64,000 nt of DNA, taken from NCBI GenBank assembly GCA_001508335.1, contig LGFX01000008.1:58187-122186 (forward strand), given 5' to 3'. This document shows, one piece after another, positions 9,649-18,965 of this stretch. This DNA comes from a candidate division TA06 bacterium 32_111. Its GTDB lineage: Bacteria; Hydrothermota; 32-111. Position 1 is the stretch's first letter. Each line of letters opens with the position of its first letter. The notes below the pieces were generated by a model, which had not been told where the DNA came from, ran no database searches, and saw nothing but the letters and a program-made list of their open reading frames with translations. The position numbers and the translations under genes are program-made.

Positions 9649-11431
9649 AATAGAAATTTTAGGTGTTTCAGCATTGTTCCACGATTCTTCAGTTACATAT
9701 ATAAAAGGTAACAAGGTAGTTGCAGCTCTTCAGGAGGAAAGATTTTCAAAGATAAAATTTGATGAGAGATTACCTGAACTTTCAATAGATGCTCTCAGGA
9801 AAAATTTTGATTTTGACCCTAAAAATTTATCCGCTCTTGTTTTTTACGATAAACCTATTTTAAAATTTGAGAGGATAATTGAAAATTTAATATACACCAC
9901 TCCAAAAAATTTTCAGTTTGCCTTCAACTCTTTACCCCTTTGGCTTAAAGATAAACTCTACACTGAATCTAAACTTAGAAAACTCGTAAAAGGGGATTAT
10001 AAAATTTTTTATGTTCCCCATCATGTTTCTCACATATCTTCATCATTTTACCCTTCCAATCTCAACAGGGCTGCTTTCATTGTTAACGATGGAGTTGGGG
10101 AGTGGGAAACAACAACCATTGGCGTTGTGGATGAGAAAAGAATAAACATTATCTATTCGATAGAATATCCACATTCACTCGGAATGTTCTATTCAGCATT
10201 CACCTATTTTACAGGTTTTAAGGTTAATTCCGGGGAATACAAACTTATGGGACTTGCTCCCTATGGTGTTCCAAGATATGTTTCTTTGATAAAAGAGAAT
10301 CTTATAGATGTTAAGGAAGACGGTTCCTATAGATTAAACCTAAAGTTTTTTGATTACCAGAATGGTTTAAGGATGTGTGGCAAAAGGATGGAACAACTTT
10401 TTGGTATAAAAATAAGAGAAAGCGGAGAACCTTTGAATGAAAAATATGCTGATATAGCTTCGTCAGTTCAGGCAGTTTTAGAAGAGATTTTGATAAAAAT
10501 GGCTTTAAACTTAAAAAGGGAGAGTAAAGAAAAAAATCTGATAATTAGTGGGGGAGTTGGTTTAAACTGTGTTGCAAATTCTAAAGTTCTTGAAGCATAT
10601 CAACCAGAAAAATTTTTCATCCAGCCAGCTTCTGGAGATGCGGGAGGATCCCTTGGCGCAGCTTTGTATGTTGCTAACAAATATTATGGATTGAACATAA
10701 GAAACTGTCAGAACTATTCTTTTTTAGGAACGGAATATTCTGATGAACAAATAGAGGAGAGTTTAAAAAAATTAAATGCAGTTTATAAAAGGATAACCTT
10801 TCCACAGATTGTTGCATCAGAAGAGATAGTAAAGAAAAAAGTTGTAGGTTGGTTCCAGGGAAAGATGGAATATGGACCAAGAGCCTTAGGTAACAGAAGT
10901 ATTTTGGGAGATCCAACGGATCCTGAAATGCAAAAGATAATGAACCTTAAAATAAAATTCAGAGAGTCCTTCAGGCCTCTTGCTCCGGCAGTTCTTGAAG
11001 ATAAGTTTGATCTTGTTTTCAAAAAAGGGTATCCAACATTCTATATGTTAACAGTATGTGAGATCAAAGATGAATTTAAAAATACTGATGAAATGATAAA
11101 ACATGATTTTAAAATTTTAAGAAAAAGTATAACCCATTTCCCATCAGTTGTTCATTCTGATTTTACATCGAGGGTTCAACTTGTAAGTAAAGAGAGTAAT
11201 CCTCTTTTTTATTCTTTAATAAACAATTTTTATCATAAAACAGGATGCCCTATGGTTATCAACACTTCCTTCAATGTCAGAGGACAACCTATAGTTGAAA
11301 GTCCAGAAGATGCTTTTAAAACTTTCATAGAGACTGATATGGATATTTTGGTTATAGGTAATTTAATTTTGAAGAAAGAGGAACAGGTAAGAAAAAAGGG
11401 AGATTTTAAAATTGAAAAAAGAAACGATTGA
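9641..11431 (+). CDS. Carbamoyltransferase (NodU/CmcH family)
   Basis: LGVSALFHDSSVTYIKGNKVVAALQEERFSKIKFD; SGGVGLNCVANSK; GKMEYGPRALGNRSILGDP; FNVRGQPIVESPEDA. Confidence 0.95.
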   Translation: MSEIEILGVSALFHDSSVTYIKGNKVVAALQEERFSKIKFDERLPELSIDALRKNFDFDPKNLSALVFYDKPILKFERIIENLIYTTPKNFQFAFNSLPLWLKDKLYTESKLRKLVKGDYKIFYVPHHVSHISSSFYPSNLNRAAFIVNDGVGEWETTTIGVVDEKRINIIYSIEYPHSLGMFYSAFTYFTGFKVNSGEYKLMGLAPYGVPRYVSLIKENLIDVKEDGSYRLNLKFFDYQNGLRMCGKRMEQLFGIKIRESGEPLNEKYADIASSVQAVLEEILIKMALNLKRESKEKNLIISGGVGLNCVANSKVLEAYQPEKFFIQPASGDAGGSLGAALYVANKYYGLNIRNCQNYSFLGTEYSDEQIEESLKKLNAVYKRITFPQIVASEEIVKKKVVGWFQGKMEYGPRALGNRSILGDPTDPEMQKIMNLKIKFRESFRPLAPAVLEDKFDLVFKKGYPTFYMLTVCEIKDEFKNTDEMIKHDFKILRKSITHFPSVVHSDFTSRVQLVSKESNPLFYSLINNFYHKTGCPMVINTSFNVRGQPIVESPEDAFKTFIETDMDILVIGNLILKKEEQVRKKGDFKIEKRND

Positions 11432-11786
11432 AAGGTTAAAACTCTTTCAGGTTGTTTTGTTATTTTTGATGGTATCTTTAATTTTTAGGAAGATTTTTTT
11501 TGTGAAAATAGTTTTTATTTCTTTATCTTTTTTATCTTTACTATTTTATATCTTTTTACCTAAAAAGTTAAAGAGTATTAAACTTTTTACCGATAAAGTT
11601 TTCAAAATTTTAACTTTGCTGTTTACTTTCTTGATAATAATCTTTCTTTATTATATAATATTTTTGATTTTTAAACCTATCCTTTATCTTATGGATAAAA
11701 GGTTTTTTAGAAAAATTGATAAAAATTTAAAAACTTATTATAATAAAAATTCTGAGAACGAATTTGATATTAAGGAGCCTTTTTAG
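11412..11786 (+). CDS. SxtJ-like small membrane protein (TTG start)
   Basis: Two hydrophobic segments plus C-terminal LMDKRFFRKIDKNLKTYY; position directly after NodU-type carbamoyltransferase matches the SxtJ arrangement. Confidence 0.65.
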   Translation: MKKETIERLKLFQVVLLFLMVSLIFRKIFFVKIVFISLSFLSLLFYIFLPKKLKSIKLFTDKVFKILTLLFTFLIIIFLYYIIFLIFKPILYLMDKRFFRKIDKNLKTYYNKNSENEFDIKEPF

Positions 11787-11945
11787 ATGGGTGTTTTAAA
11801 AACCTTAAAATCTTTGGGCAAATTTTTAATTAAGAAGAAGAAATACTGGTTACTTCCCTTAATTATCATAATTTTACTTTTAAGTATTCTAATATTTTTA
11901 TTCTCATCATCAACTATCTCACCTTTCATTTATACTATATTTTAA
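11787..11945 (+). CDS. DUF5989-like 52-aa membrane microprotein (absent from supplied ORF track)
   Basis: ATG 11787 directly after TAG of previous gene, upstream AAGGAG; MGVLKTLKSLGKFLIKKKKYWLLPLIIIILLLSILIFLFSSSTISPFIYTIF*; family and position typical of carbamoyltransferase/SxtJ loci. Confidence 0.75.
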   Translation: MGVLKTLKSLGKFLIKKKKYWLLPLIIIILLLSILIFLFSSSTISPFIYTIF

Positions 11946-12949
11946 TCTATTTCATCAAAAAAAATAGGTTTGTATCTGTTTTTTTTGACTTTTATTCTTT
12001 TCCCATAAACACTTTCCACCTGATCAGCTCTTATACCTATTTCTGGTCTTAAAAGTATTGTATTTTGAATTGTTAAAATTTCACCTTTTTTGATTTCATC
12101 TTTAGAGAAGAGTGATTTTCGTATAAACTTTCGAATTTTGTCTTCATTAGATGTTATCTTTCTTATATCCTTTCCTAAAGCTTTTCTTGTTTCCGATAAA
12201 ATTTCAACCATACTTTTAAATTCTTTAAAATCGAGTGAGGATCTGTGATCTGGGCCAGGAAGATTTTTATCAAGAGTGAAATGTTTCTCTATCACTGATG
12301 CACCAAGTATAAAAGCAATTGAAGGAGTGAATATTGAATTTGTATGATCGGAGAAACCAATGGGACAGTTGTATTTTTTTATCATCTTTTTTATAAAGTT
12401 GAGGTTTAACGAATCTATCTCTGCTGGATATTCTGATATACAATGCATAAGAACGATTTTTTTGTTTATAGGGAACACTGTTTTATATATTCTATCTATC
12501 TCATCTTCTGTGCAACAACCTGTTGATATAAGAAGAGTTTTCTTAGTTTTTGCAACTTTTTTTAGAAAAGTTATATTGTTTGCCTCTCCCGATCCTATTT
12601 TGATAGCGGGAAGATTCAATGATAGCAAAAATTTTAAAGAATCCTCTTCATCCGGAGTTGAAAGAAAAATTATATCATTTTTAACAGCGTACTCTTTTAA
12701 TTCTACAAAATCTTTTTCTGAAAGTTCAAGAACCTTTATCATTTTGAAGAAATCTTCAGTTTTTCTATTTTTTATTATCAACTTTTCAGTTTTGTATGTC
12801 TGGAATTTTATTGCATCCGCACCTGCTTGTTTAGCTTTTACGATTAATTCTTTGGCTAGATGAATATCACCGTTGTGGTTAACACCACCTTCCGCAATTA
12901 TAAAAATTCCACCCTTTTTTATAACCTTGTTTTTAATTTTTATTAGCAT
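11942..12949 (-). CDS. N-acetylneuraminate synthase family protein (NeuB/SpsE-like) with C-terminal SAF domain
   Basis: FIIAEGGVNHNGDIHLAKELIVKAKQAGADAIKFQTYKTEKLI; PIGFSDHT; ASVIEKHFTLDKNLPGPDHRSSL. Confidence 0.93.
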   Translation of the reverse strand: MLIKIKNKVIKKGGIFIIAEGGVNHNGDIHLAKELIVKAKQAGADAIKFQTYKTEKLIIKNRKTEDFFKMIKVLELSEKDFVELKEYAVKNDIIFLSTPDEEDSLKFLLSLNLPAIKIGSGEANNITFLKKVAKTKKTLLISTGCCTEDEIDRIYKTVFPINKKIVLMHCISEYPAEIDSLNLNFIKKMIKKYNCPIGFSDHTNSIFTPSIAFILGASVIEKHFTLDKNLPGPDHRSSLDFKEFKSMVEILSETRKALGKDIRKITSNEDKIRKFIRKSLFSKDEIKKGEILTIQNTILLRPEIGIRADQVESVYGKRIKVKKNRYKPIFFDEID

Positions 12950-13496
12950 AAATTTCCCTTATCCTTTTTAAAATTTTTTCTTCGTCGTTAAAATACAAAC
13001 TTTTGTTAGTAAGGTAAGTGAAATCAGTTATTTCAATAAAATTTTTTGGTGGTTTAAATTTTTTTGCATCCCTTTTGTTTTTGAACTCAACCTCAACTAT
13101 TTTGACGCCTTTGTATCTTTCCTTATAAATATCAAGAAGAGCCTTGAAACCATTTATAATGAATTCTTTTCTGACCTTTTTTAAAATCTTTACATCATTT
13201 TTTAAAAAATAGTAAATTTTTTTGTTAAAATCAATTTTTATTTCAAACTCGTTCCTTTCAACTCCTTTTCCCCTTTTTAGAGTCAGATAAACATCTTTCA
13301 TGTTTTCAACCCTTATCCTTACAATTTCTTTTTTTAGAAAAGGATATTCGGATGGGATTCTTTCAAAAGGTTCGATACCAGTTAAACTTTTAAGATAATA
13401 GTAACCCTGGATTATATTAGTCTCTTTTGTGAATTTTACATTTTTTAAAGATCCCCTTTTTAAAAGGAATCTCCTTTCAACCTCTTTTTTAAACAT
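12933..13496 (-). CDS. CYTH domain / triphosphate tunnel metalloenzyme family protein
   Basis: KEVERRFLLK (ExExK-like), IIQGYY, RIRV, LTLKRGKGVERNEFEIKI, IVEVEFKNKRDAKKF. Start reassigned from 13511 to 13496 because a consensus -10 lies inside the first codons of the longer ORF. Confidence 0.8.
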   Translation of the reverse strand: MFKKEVERRFLLKRGSLKNVKFTKETNIIQGYYYLKSLTGIEPFERIPSEYPFLKKEIVRIRVENMKDVYLTLKRGKGVERNEFEIKIDFNKKIYYFLKNDVKILKKVRKEFIINGFKALLDIYKERYKGVKIVEVEFKNKRDAKKFKPPKNFIEITDFTYLTNKSLYFNDEEKILKRIREIYANKN

Positions 13497-13502
13497 TTTA
13501 GA

Positions 13503-13530
13503 ATTATACATTTACTAAAAATTCGTTCAA
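13503..13530 (-). promoter_or_regulatory. Putative leaderless promoter for the CYTH-neuB operon
   Basis: Minus strand TTGAAC (13525-13530), 16-bp spacer, TATAAT (13503-13508), 6 nt, ATG at 13496. Confidence 0.68.
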
Positions 13531-13555
13531 GTATTGAAATGGTTTTTAATGGATA

Positions 13556-13561
13556 TATAAT
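13556..13561 (+). promoter_or_regulatory. Putative leaderless -10 (with -35 TTGAAA at 13534-13539) for the GIDE-like gene
   Basis: TTGAAA-N16-TATAAT-6 nt-ATG (13568). Confidence 0.68.
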
Positions 13562-13567
13562 AAAAAG

Positions 13568-15277
13568 ATGGAATATAAACTTTTTATCAAGTGTATCTCC
13601 GACAGAACGAATGCTGTTGAAAAAAATTTTTTTATGAAAGTCTCCCAGGTAACAAATATTGATATCTATACAATAAAACAAAAGTTTGTAGGTAAAGGAT
13701 GGGCTATTTTAAAAAGAGGTGAAGATGAAAATGAAATAATAAAAATAAAAAACGGTTTGGATTTGCTGAAAATTGAGTCGGTTATTCTTTCTGATGCCGA
13801 TATTCTTTCTTACAAGACTTTTGATGTATCCTCAATAAGACAGATCGATGATTACAATATAAAATTTATTTCTGGAAATGATGAAATCCTTATATCTAAA
13901 AATGATACACTTTTATTCGTTGTTGGAATAGATGGAAAAAGGATAGAGAATATAAATTTAAAGAAACTTTTACTTGAAAACAAATTCATGTTTTATATTT
14001 TTACTAACAACAACCATCTTATTTTAAGATGTGATCATGAAAAGTTAAACTATAAAGGAATTAAAAACTTTTCTAAGTATTCTAAAAGTGAGAATTTTTT
14101 TAAACTATATCATATATTGAAGGAAATTTCACAAAATTTTATTGAGGATTTGAACTATTCTGAAAATTATATAGAGGGACTTTTTTTTGATTTAAAAACA
14201 TATTCTGTTATTTCATCTTTACTTTTTGAAAAGGGTTTATACTCATTTTCATACAGCGAAAACTTTGTTAATAGAAATAAGGTTAAAGATAAAAATGATC
14301 TTGTCTATGAATTCAAATATAATATTTATAAACCTCAGGATATCATATTAAAAAGAAAGAGAAAGGTTATAAACAGGTTCAATTTGCTTGAAATATTTTT
14401 TATTCCATTTGGCGTAATATTTTTTGGTTTACTTATATTTATAAGAATTGGTAAGTTGAATATTTCATCCTATCTTTTCCTTCTGGGATCGCTCTACTAT
14501 ATTTTTTACTTCTTTAAAGTTTTAAAATTAAAAGTTTTTCTCGAATCGATTCCATTTTCAAAGTTGGAGTCTATAAGTGTAGGATTACATGAAATAAAAG
14601 GCTTCATAACTGATGATTATTCTATTCCCTCACCTATATCTGGAACAAGATGTGTCTATTTCCAGTACAAAAAGTATAAGAGAGTGAAGGATAGTGATGG
14701 AAAAACCAAATGGCAACTTGAGCATATAGGGGAATACTTACCTGAAAAGTTTTTAGTCCAGGATGAACAGGGGAACAGGATATGTGTTAAAACCAAAAAT
14801 GCAACATTTCACTTAAAAAATAAAACTGTTTATAACAACACTTTTTACAAATTTTTTTCACTTGATGATCCAAAAGATGTAAAATATGAAGAGGAAATAT
14901 TACCGGTTATGAGTGAGGTCTTTGTTGTTGGTTCTGTAGTGAGTAAAGATTATTACAGGGAAAAAAATGACTATATAAAAAACAAAAAACTTGATAAAGA
15001 TTTTATGGAGGATTTTGATATCAATAAAGATAGTATAATCGATCAGGATGAATGGGAGATTGCTAAGGTAAACATAGAGAAAGAATTTGAAAGAAAGATG
15101 AATGAGAGGAAGGAAACAGAGAATCTTGAGATAGTTTTTTCAAAAGATGATAAAATCCTTTTTATTTCAGATATAAGTGAAAAAACATTTTTAAAGTATT
15201 CCAACATCTTTCTTATATCTTCCTTACTCATGGTTGTTATTCTTATAGTTTTAATCTTTATTTTTGGAGGTTTTTAA
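13568..15277 (+). CDS. Membrane protein with GIDE-like domain and EF-hand-like loop, unknown N-terminal domain
   Basis: TM segments ~residues 275-320 and at the C-terminus; GFITDDYSIPSPISGTRCVYFQYKKYKRV...WQLEHIGEYLPEKFLVQDEQG resembles GIDE-type domains; paired with LemA. Confidence 0.6.
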   Translation: MEYKLFIKCISDRTNAVEKNFFMKVSQVTNIDIYTIKQKFVGKGWAILKRGEDENEIIKIKNGLDLLKIESVILSDADILSYKTFDVSSIRQIDDYNIKFISGNDEILISKNDTLLFVVGIDGKRIENINLKKLLLENKFMFYIFTNNNHLILRCDHEKLNYKGIKNFSKYSKSENFFKLYHILKEISQNFIEDLNYSENYIEGLFFDLKTYSVISSLLFEKGLYSFSYSENFVNRNKVKDKNDLVYEFKYNIYKPQDIILKRKRKVINRFNLLEIFFIPFGVIFFGLLIFIRIGKLNISSYLFLLGSLYYIFYFFKVLKLKVFLESIPFSKLESISVGLHEIKGFITDDYSIPSPISGTRCVYFQYKKYKRVKDSDGKTKWQLEHIGEYLPEKFLVQDEQGNRICVKTKNATFHLKNKTVYNNTFYKFFSLDDPKDVKYEEEILPVMSEVFVVGSVVSKDYYREKNDYIKNKKLDKDFMEDFDINKDSIIDQDEWEIAKVNIEKEFERKMNERKETENLEIVFSKDDKILFISDISEKTFLKYSNIFLISSLLMVVILIVLIFIFGGF

Positions 15278-15792
15278 TGGTTCTTTCAATAATTCTTTTT
15301 GGACTTGTTATATTTTCAGTTATTACCTTTATTATACTTTACAACGATCTTATATTTCTAAAGAATAGAATCTTTCAATCACTTTCAAATATAGATGTTC
15401 TTTTAAAACAGAGAAACGATGAGTTGACAAACCTTATAGAGGTTGTAAAAGGGTATGCATCCTATGAACAGGAGACATTATCTAAAATAATAAAAATCAG
15501 AAGTGGTTACTCCGATAAAATGGATGTAAATGAGAAATCTGAATTTAACAACATCCTTACTAAAGAGACAAAGAATCTTTTTGCTCTTGCAGAAAAGTAT
15601 CCAGAACTGAATGCTAATGAAAATTTTTTGAACCTACAGAAAAGGATTACAACTATTGAAAACCATATCGCTGATAGAAGGGAGAATTATAACTGGTGTG
15701 TAACAAACTTTAATACTAAAATTGAACAGTTCCCTTACAGTATAATCTCTTCAATTTTTAATTTTAAAAAGTATCCTTTATTCAAGAAGTGA
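15277..15792 (+). CDS. LemA family protein
   Basis: Single N-terminal TM, then IFQSLSNIDVLLKQRNDELTNLIEVVKGYASYEQETL and LFALAEKYPELNANENFLNLQKRITTIENHIADRRENYN. Confidence 0.9.
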   Translation: MVLSIILFGLVIFSVITFIILYNDLIFLKNRIFQSLSNIDVLLKQRNDELTNLIEVVKGYASYEQETLSKIIKIRSGYSDKMDVNEKSEFNNILTKETKNLFALAEKYPELNANENFLNLQKRITTIENHIADRRENYNWCVTNFNTKIEQFPYSIISSIFNFKKYPLFKK

Positions 15793-16801
15793 ATTTCCCT
15801 TTCAGTTGTCCACATGCCCCAGAAATGTCTTTCCCCTTGCTTTTTCTTATTGAAACAGCATCTTTTAGAACTGATACTTTTTTAAAAAAATCTCTTATAT
15901 TTTTTTCAGTTGGTTCCCTGAACTGGTCATCAGTTTTGTTGTAAGGAATTAGGTTGAGTTTGCAATCGAATTCTGAAAGGAACTTTAAAAGTTCTTCTAT
16001 ATCTTTTTTCCCATCGTTAAATCCAGGAATTATAATATACTCGAATGTGATCCTTTTTTTCTTAATTTTCTGATACCTTTTTAGAACCTTTTTGAGTTGA
16101 GAAAGAGTGTTTGTTTTTGTAACAGGCATAAGATACTCCCTCTTTTCCTCTATAGCACTGTTAAGTGAAAGAGCAAGTTTTATCTGAAGAGGGAATTCTA
16201 TTATTCTTTCAATACCTTCAACTATTCCAGCTGTTGAAACGGTTATTTTCCTTGCACCGATCTTTATACCTTTTTCTTCGTTGAAAATTTTTATTGATTC
16301 AAGAACATTTGAACAGTTTAGAAGAGGTTCTCCCATACCCATGAAAACTATGTTAGTTATCCTTTCAGGATTGAGATAATACATTGTTGTGAACTCTTTA
16401 ACTATCTCTTCTGTTGAAAGATTCCTTCCGTTTTTTTTACCTGTTGCACAAAATCTGCACTTTAAAGGGCAACCAGTCTGGGAGGATAAACAAACAGTTA
16501 TCCTTTTATCTTCCTTCATGAAAACTGCTTCAATACTTTCCGTTTCTGAAAGGTTGAAGAGATATTTTTTTGTTTTATCGATTTTAGAGGTTAATTCCTT
16601 ATAATCGGTGAAAAGTGATGTATCATAAAGTTCTTTAAAAATCTTTCTATCATTTAAAGAGAGATCTGTCATTTTTGTAAAATCATTGATTTTTTTACAA
16701 TATATCCATTTGAAAATTTGATCTGCTTTAAAAGGTTTAAAACCTTTTTTTTCAACATCTTCTTTAAAATTTTTTAATGTGAACCTATAGATCGATTCCA
16801 T
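15782..16801 (-). CDS. rlmN: Dual-specificity 23S rRNA (A2503)/tRNA (A37) C2-methyltransferase
   Basis: Radical SAM CPLKCRFCATG; FMGMGEPLLN; VSTAGIVEGIERI; KGKDISGACGQLKG. Confidence 0.95.
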   Translation of the reverse strand: MESIYRFTLKNFKEDVEKKGFKPFKADQIFKWIYCKKINDFTKMTDLSLNDRKIFKELYDTSLFTDYKELTSKIDKTKKYLFNLSETESIEAVFMKEDKRITVCLSSQTGCPLKCRFCATGKKNGRNLSTEEIVKEFTTMYYLNPERITNIVFMGMGEPLLNCSNVLESIKIFNEEKGIKIGARKITVSTAGIVEGIERIIEFPLQIKLALSLNSAIEEKREYLMPVTKTNTLSQLKKVLKRYQKIKKKRITFEYIIIPGFNDGKKDIEELLKFLSEFDCKLNLIPYNKTDDQFREPTEKNIRDFFKKVSVLKDAVSIRKSKGKDISGACGQLKGKFTS

Positions 16802-16808
16802 AAAAGAT

Positions 16809-16836
16809 AGTTTAATTATTTAAATTGTAAAATCAA
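16809..16836 (-). promoter_or_regulatory. Putative leaderless promoter of rlmN
   Basis: Minus strand TTGATT (16831-16836), 16-bp spacer, TAAACT (16809-16814), 7 nt, ATG at 16801. Confidence 0.5.
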
Positions 16837-16853
16837 TAGAAAAGAAAATTTTC

Positions 16854-16881
16854 TTGACTTTAATAAGAGTTAAAATATAAT
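16854..16881 (+). promoter_or_regulatory. Putative sigma70 promoter for the por operon
   Basis: TTGACT (16854-16859), 16-bp spacer, TATAAT (16876-16881); downstream SD GGAGG before ATG 16911. Confidence 0.7.
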
Positions 16882-16910
16882 ATATATTTTATAGAATTGG
16901 AGGTTTAATA

Positions 16911-17492
16911 ATGAAAGATTTTTTTGAGATAAGATGGCATGGGAGGGGCGGACAGGGTGCTAAAACTGTAGCACTACTTTTTGCTGATTCTGCGTTGGCA
17001 ACAGGTAAATATATTCAAGCCTTTCCTGAGTATGGACCAGAAAGGATGGGAGCTCCTGTTCAATCTTTTAACAGATTATCTGATAACAAGATAACCATTC
17101 ATTCCCCCATAAAAAACCCTGATGTTGTTGTTGTTCTTGATCAATCTCTTATGGATACAGTTGATACTACCTCCGGTATGGAGAAGGGTGGAATTATCAT
17201 AATAAATACTGTAAAAAAACCATCCGAGATTAGGGAAAAATACAAAATAAACGATAGCATTAAAATTTTTACTGTTGATGCTTCAAAGATTTCGATTGAG
17301 GAGATAGGTGTAAATAAACCGAACACACCGATGTTTGGAGCACTTGTTAAGGTAACAAAAATACTTGATTTTGAAAGGATGTTGAAGGATACTGAAGAAA
17401 AAATGAAAAAGAAATTTGCTAATAAGCCAGAAGTAGTTGAGGGTAACATTAAGGCTATAAAAAGGGCTTATGAGGAGGTTGTTTCAGAATGA
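16911..17492 (+). CDS. Pyruvate/2-oxoacid:ferredoxin oxidoreductase gamma subunit
   Basis: EIRWHGRGGQGAKTVALLFADSALATGKYIQAFPEYGPERMGAPV signature. Confidence 0.93.
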   Translation: MKDFFEIRWHGRGGQGAKTVALLFADSALATGKYIQAFPEYGPERMGAPVQSFNRLSDNKITIHSPIKNPDVVVVLDQSLMDTVDTTSGMEKGGIIIINTVKKPSEIREKYKINDSIKIFTVDASKISIEEIGVNKPNTPMFGALVKVTKILDFERMLKDTEEKMKKKFANKPEVVEGNIKAIKRAYEEVVSE

Positions 17493-17764
17493 AAAAGAAT
17501 TGGAAAGAAGTTGAAATAGCTCTTATAACTAAAGGTGGAACAGCCGAAGAGTTTAAAACAGGTGATTGGAGATCTGAAAAACCTTTATATAAGAGTGATA
17601 AATGTAAACAATGTTTACAGTGTTGGCTTTTCTGTCCAGATTCATCGATAATTGTCAAAGATGGCAAGATGTTAGGAATAGATTACGATCATTGTAAAGG
17701 TTGTGGTATATGTAGTAAAGTTTGTCCATTTGACGCGATAGATATGGTAAAAGAAGAGAAATGA
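17489..17764 (+). CDS. Pyruvate/2-oxoacid:ferredoxin oxidoreductase delta subunit (2x[4Fe-4S])
   Basis: CKQCLQCWLFCPDSSI and CKGCGICSKVCPFDAI clusters. Confidence 0.93.
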   Translation: MKKNWKEVEIALITKGGTAEEFKTGDWRSEKPLYKSDKCKQCLQCWLFCPDSSIIVKDGKMLGIDYDHCKGCGICSKVCPFDAIDMVKEEK

Positions 17765-17780
17765 GTTAAAGGAGAACAAA

Positions 17781-18956
17781 ATGACTAAAATAGTAGCAAA
17801 AACAGGTAACGAAGCGATGGCTGAAGCAATGAGGCAGATAAATCCAGATGTTGTTGCTGCCTATCCCATAACACCTGCTACGGAAATAGTTCAAATTTTT
17901 TCGTCTTTTGTGAGTAATGGCGAGGTTGATACACTTTTTGTTCCAACGGAATCAGAACATTCTGCAATTTCAGCCTGTGTTGGTGCTGCGGCTGCTGGAG
18001 CAAGGGTTATGACCGGAACATCCTCCCAGGGACTTGCTTTGATGCACGAAGTGCTTTTTATCGCTGGAGGTTTAAGATTGCCTATAGTTATATGTGAGGT
18101 AAATAGAGCATTATCCTCCCCAATAAATATTCATTGTGATCATTCTGATACGATGGCATCAAGGGATGCAGGATGGATCCAGATATTTTCTGAGGATCCA
18201 CAGGAGGCTTACGATCAAACTATACTCGCTATGAAACTTTCCGAGCAACTTTTCGTCCCTTCGATGGTAACAACCGACGGTTTTATCATTTCACATGCTA
18301 TGCAGAGAGTGGAAATTTTTGATGACAATGAGGTTCAGGAGTACCTTGGTGAACCTAAAAGACCTTACAACCTTCTTGATGTTGATAATCCAATAACCGT
18401 TGGGCCTTTGGCTTTACAGGATTATTTCATGGAGATTAAGGTCCAACAGGCAAATTTCATTAAGGAATCAAGATCCAAGATAAAAGAAATTTTGAATGAT
18501 TTCAACAAAAAGATGAAAAGGGATTACAGTGTTGTTGAAAAATATATGATGGATGATGCTGAGTTCTGCTTTGTTGCCTTGGGCTCAACTGCGGGAACAT
18601 TGAGGTACACTGTTGACAGGTTAAGAAAGGAAGGGGAAAAGGTTGGACTTTTGAAGGTTAGATTCTATAGACCATTCTTTGAAGAGGATATAGTTGAATC
18701 TTTGAAAAATATTAAAGGGTGTGCAATTTTTGATAGGAGTGATATGTTCGCTGGAACAGGTGGTCATCTTTTCAACGATGTAAAATCAGCACTCTACAAT
18801 TCTTCTTCAAGGCCTTTTTTGAAAGATTATGTTTATGGTCTCGGTGGAAGAGATATAGATGTTGAAGATATTGAAAGTGTTTATAGGGATATAAAAGAGT
18901 TTACCGAAAATAATGGTAAAGGTGAAACGGTAAAATATATAACTGTTAGAGAGTAG
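17781..18956 (+). CDS. porA: Pyruvate:ferredoxin oxidoreductase alpha subunit
   Basis: TGNEAMAEAMRQINPDVVAAYPITPATEIVQIFSSF; GARVMTGTSSQGLALMHE. Confidence 0.93.
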   Translation: MTKIVAKTGNEAMAEAMRQINPDVVAAYPITPATEIVQIFSSFVSNGEVDTLFVPTESEHSAISACVGAAAAGARVMTGTSSQGLALMHEVLFIAGGLRLPIVICEVNRALSSPINIHCDHSDTMASRDAGWIQIFSEDPQEAYDQTILAMKLSEQLFVPSMVTTDGFIISHAMQRVEIFDDNEVQEYLGEPKRPYNLLDVDNPITVGPLALQDYFMEIKVQQANFIKESRSKIKEILNDFNKKMKRDYSVVEKYMMDDAEFCFVALGSTAGTLRYTVDRLRKEGEKVGLLKVRFYRPFFEEDIVESLKNIKGCAIFDRSDMFAGTGGHLFNDVKSALYNSSSRPFLKDYVYGLGGRDIDVEDIESVYRDIKEFTENNGKGETVKYITVRE

Positions 18957-18965
18957 GAGTAAAAA

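Noticed and set aside
12360-12863. 167-aa plus-strand ORF antisense to neuB-like gene
   Set aside because: Shadow ORF within a conserved gene, no start context.
13497-13511. ATG at 13511 as CYTH start codon
   Set aside because: The -10 TATAAT lies at 13503-13508, inside the extension; MFKKEVERR start at 13496 fits both family N-terminus and promoter spacing.
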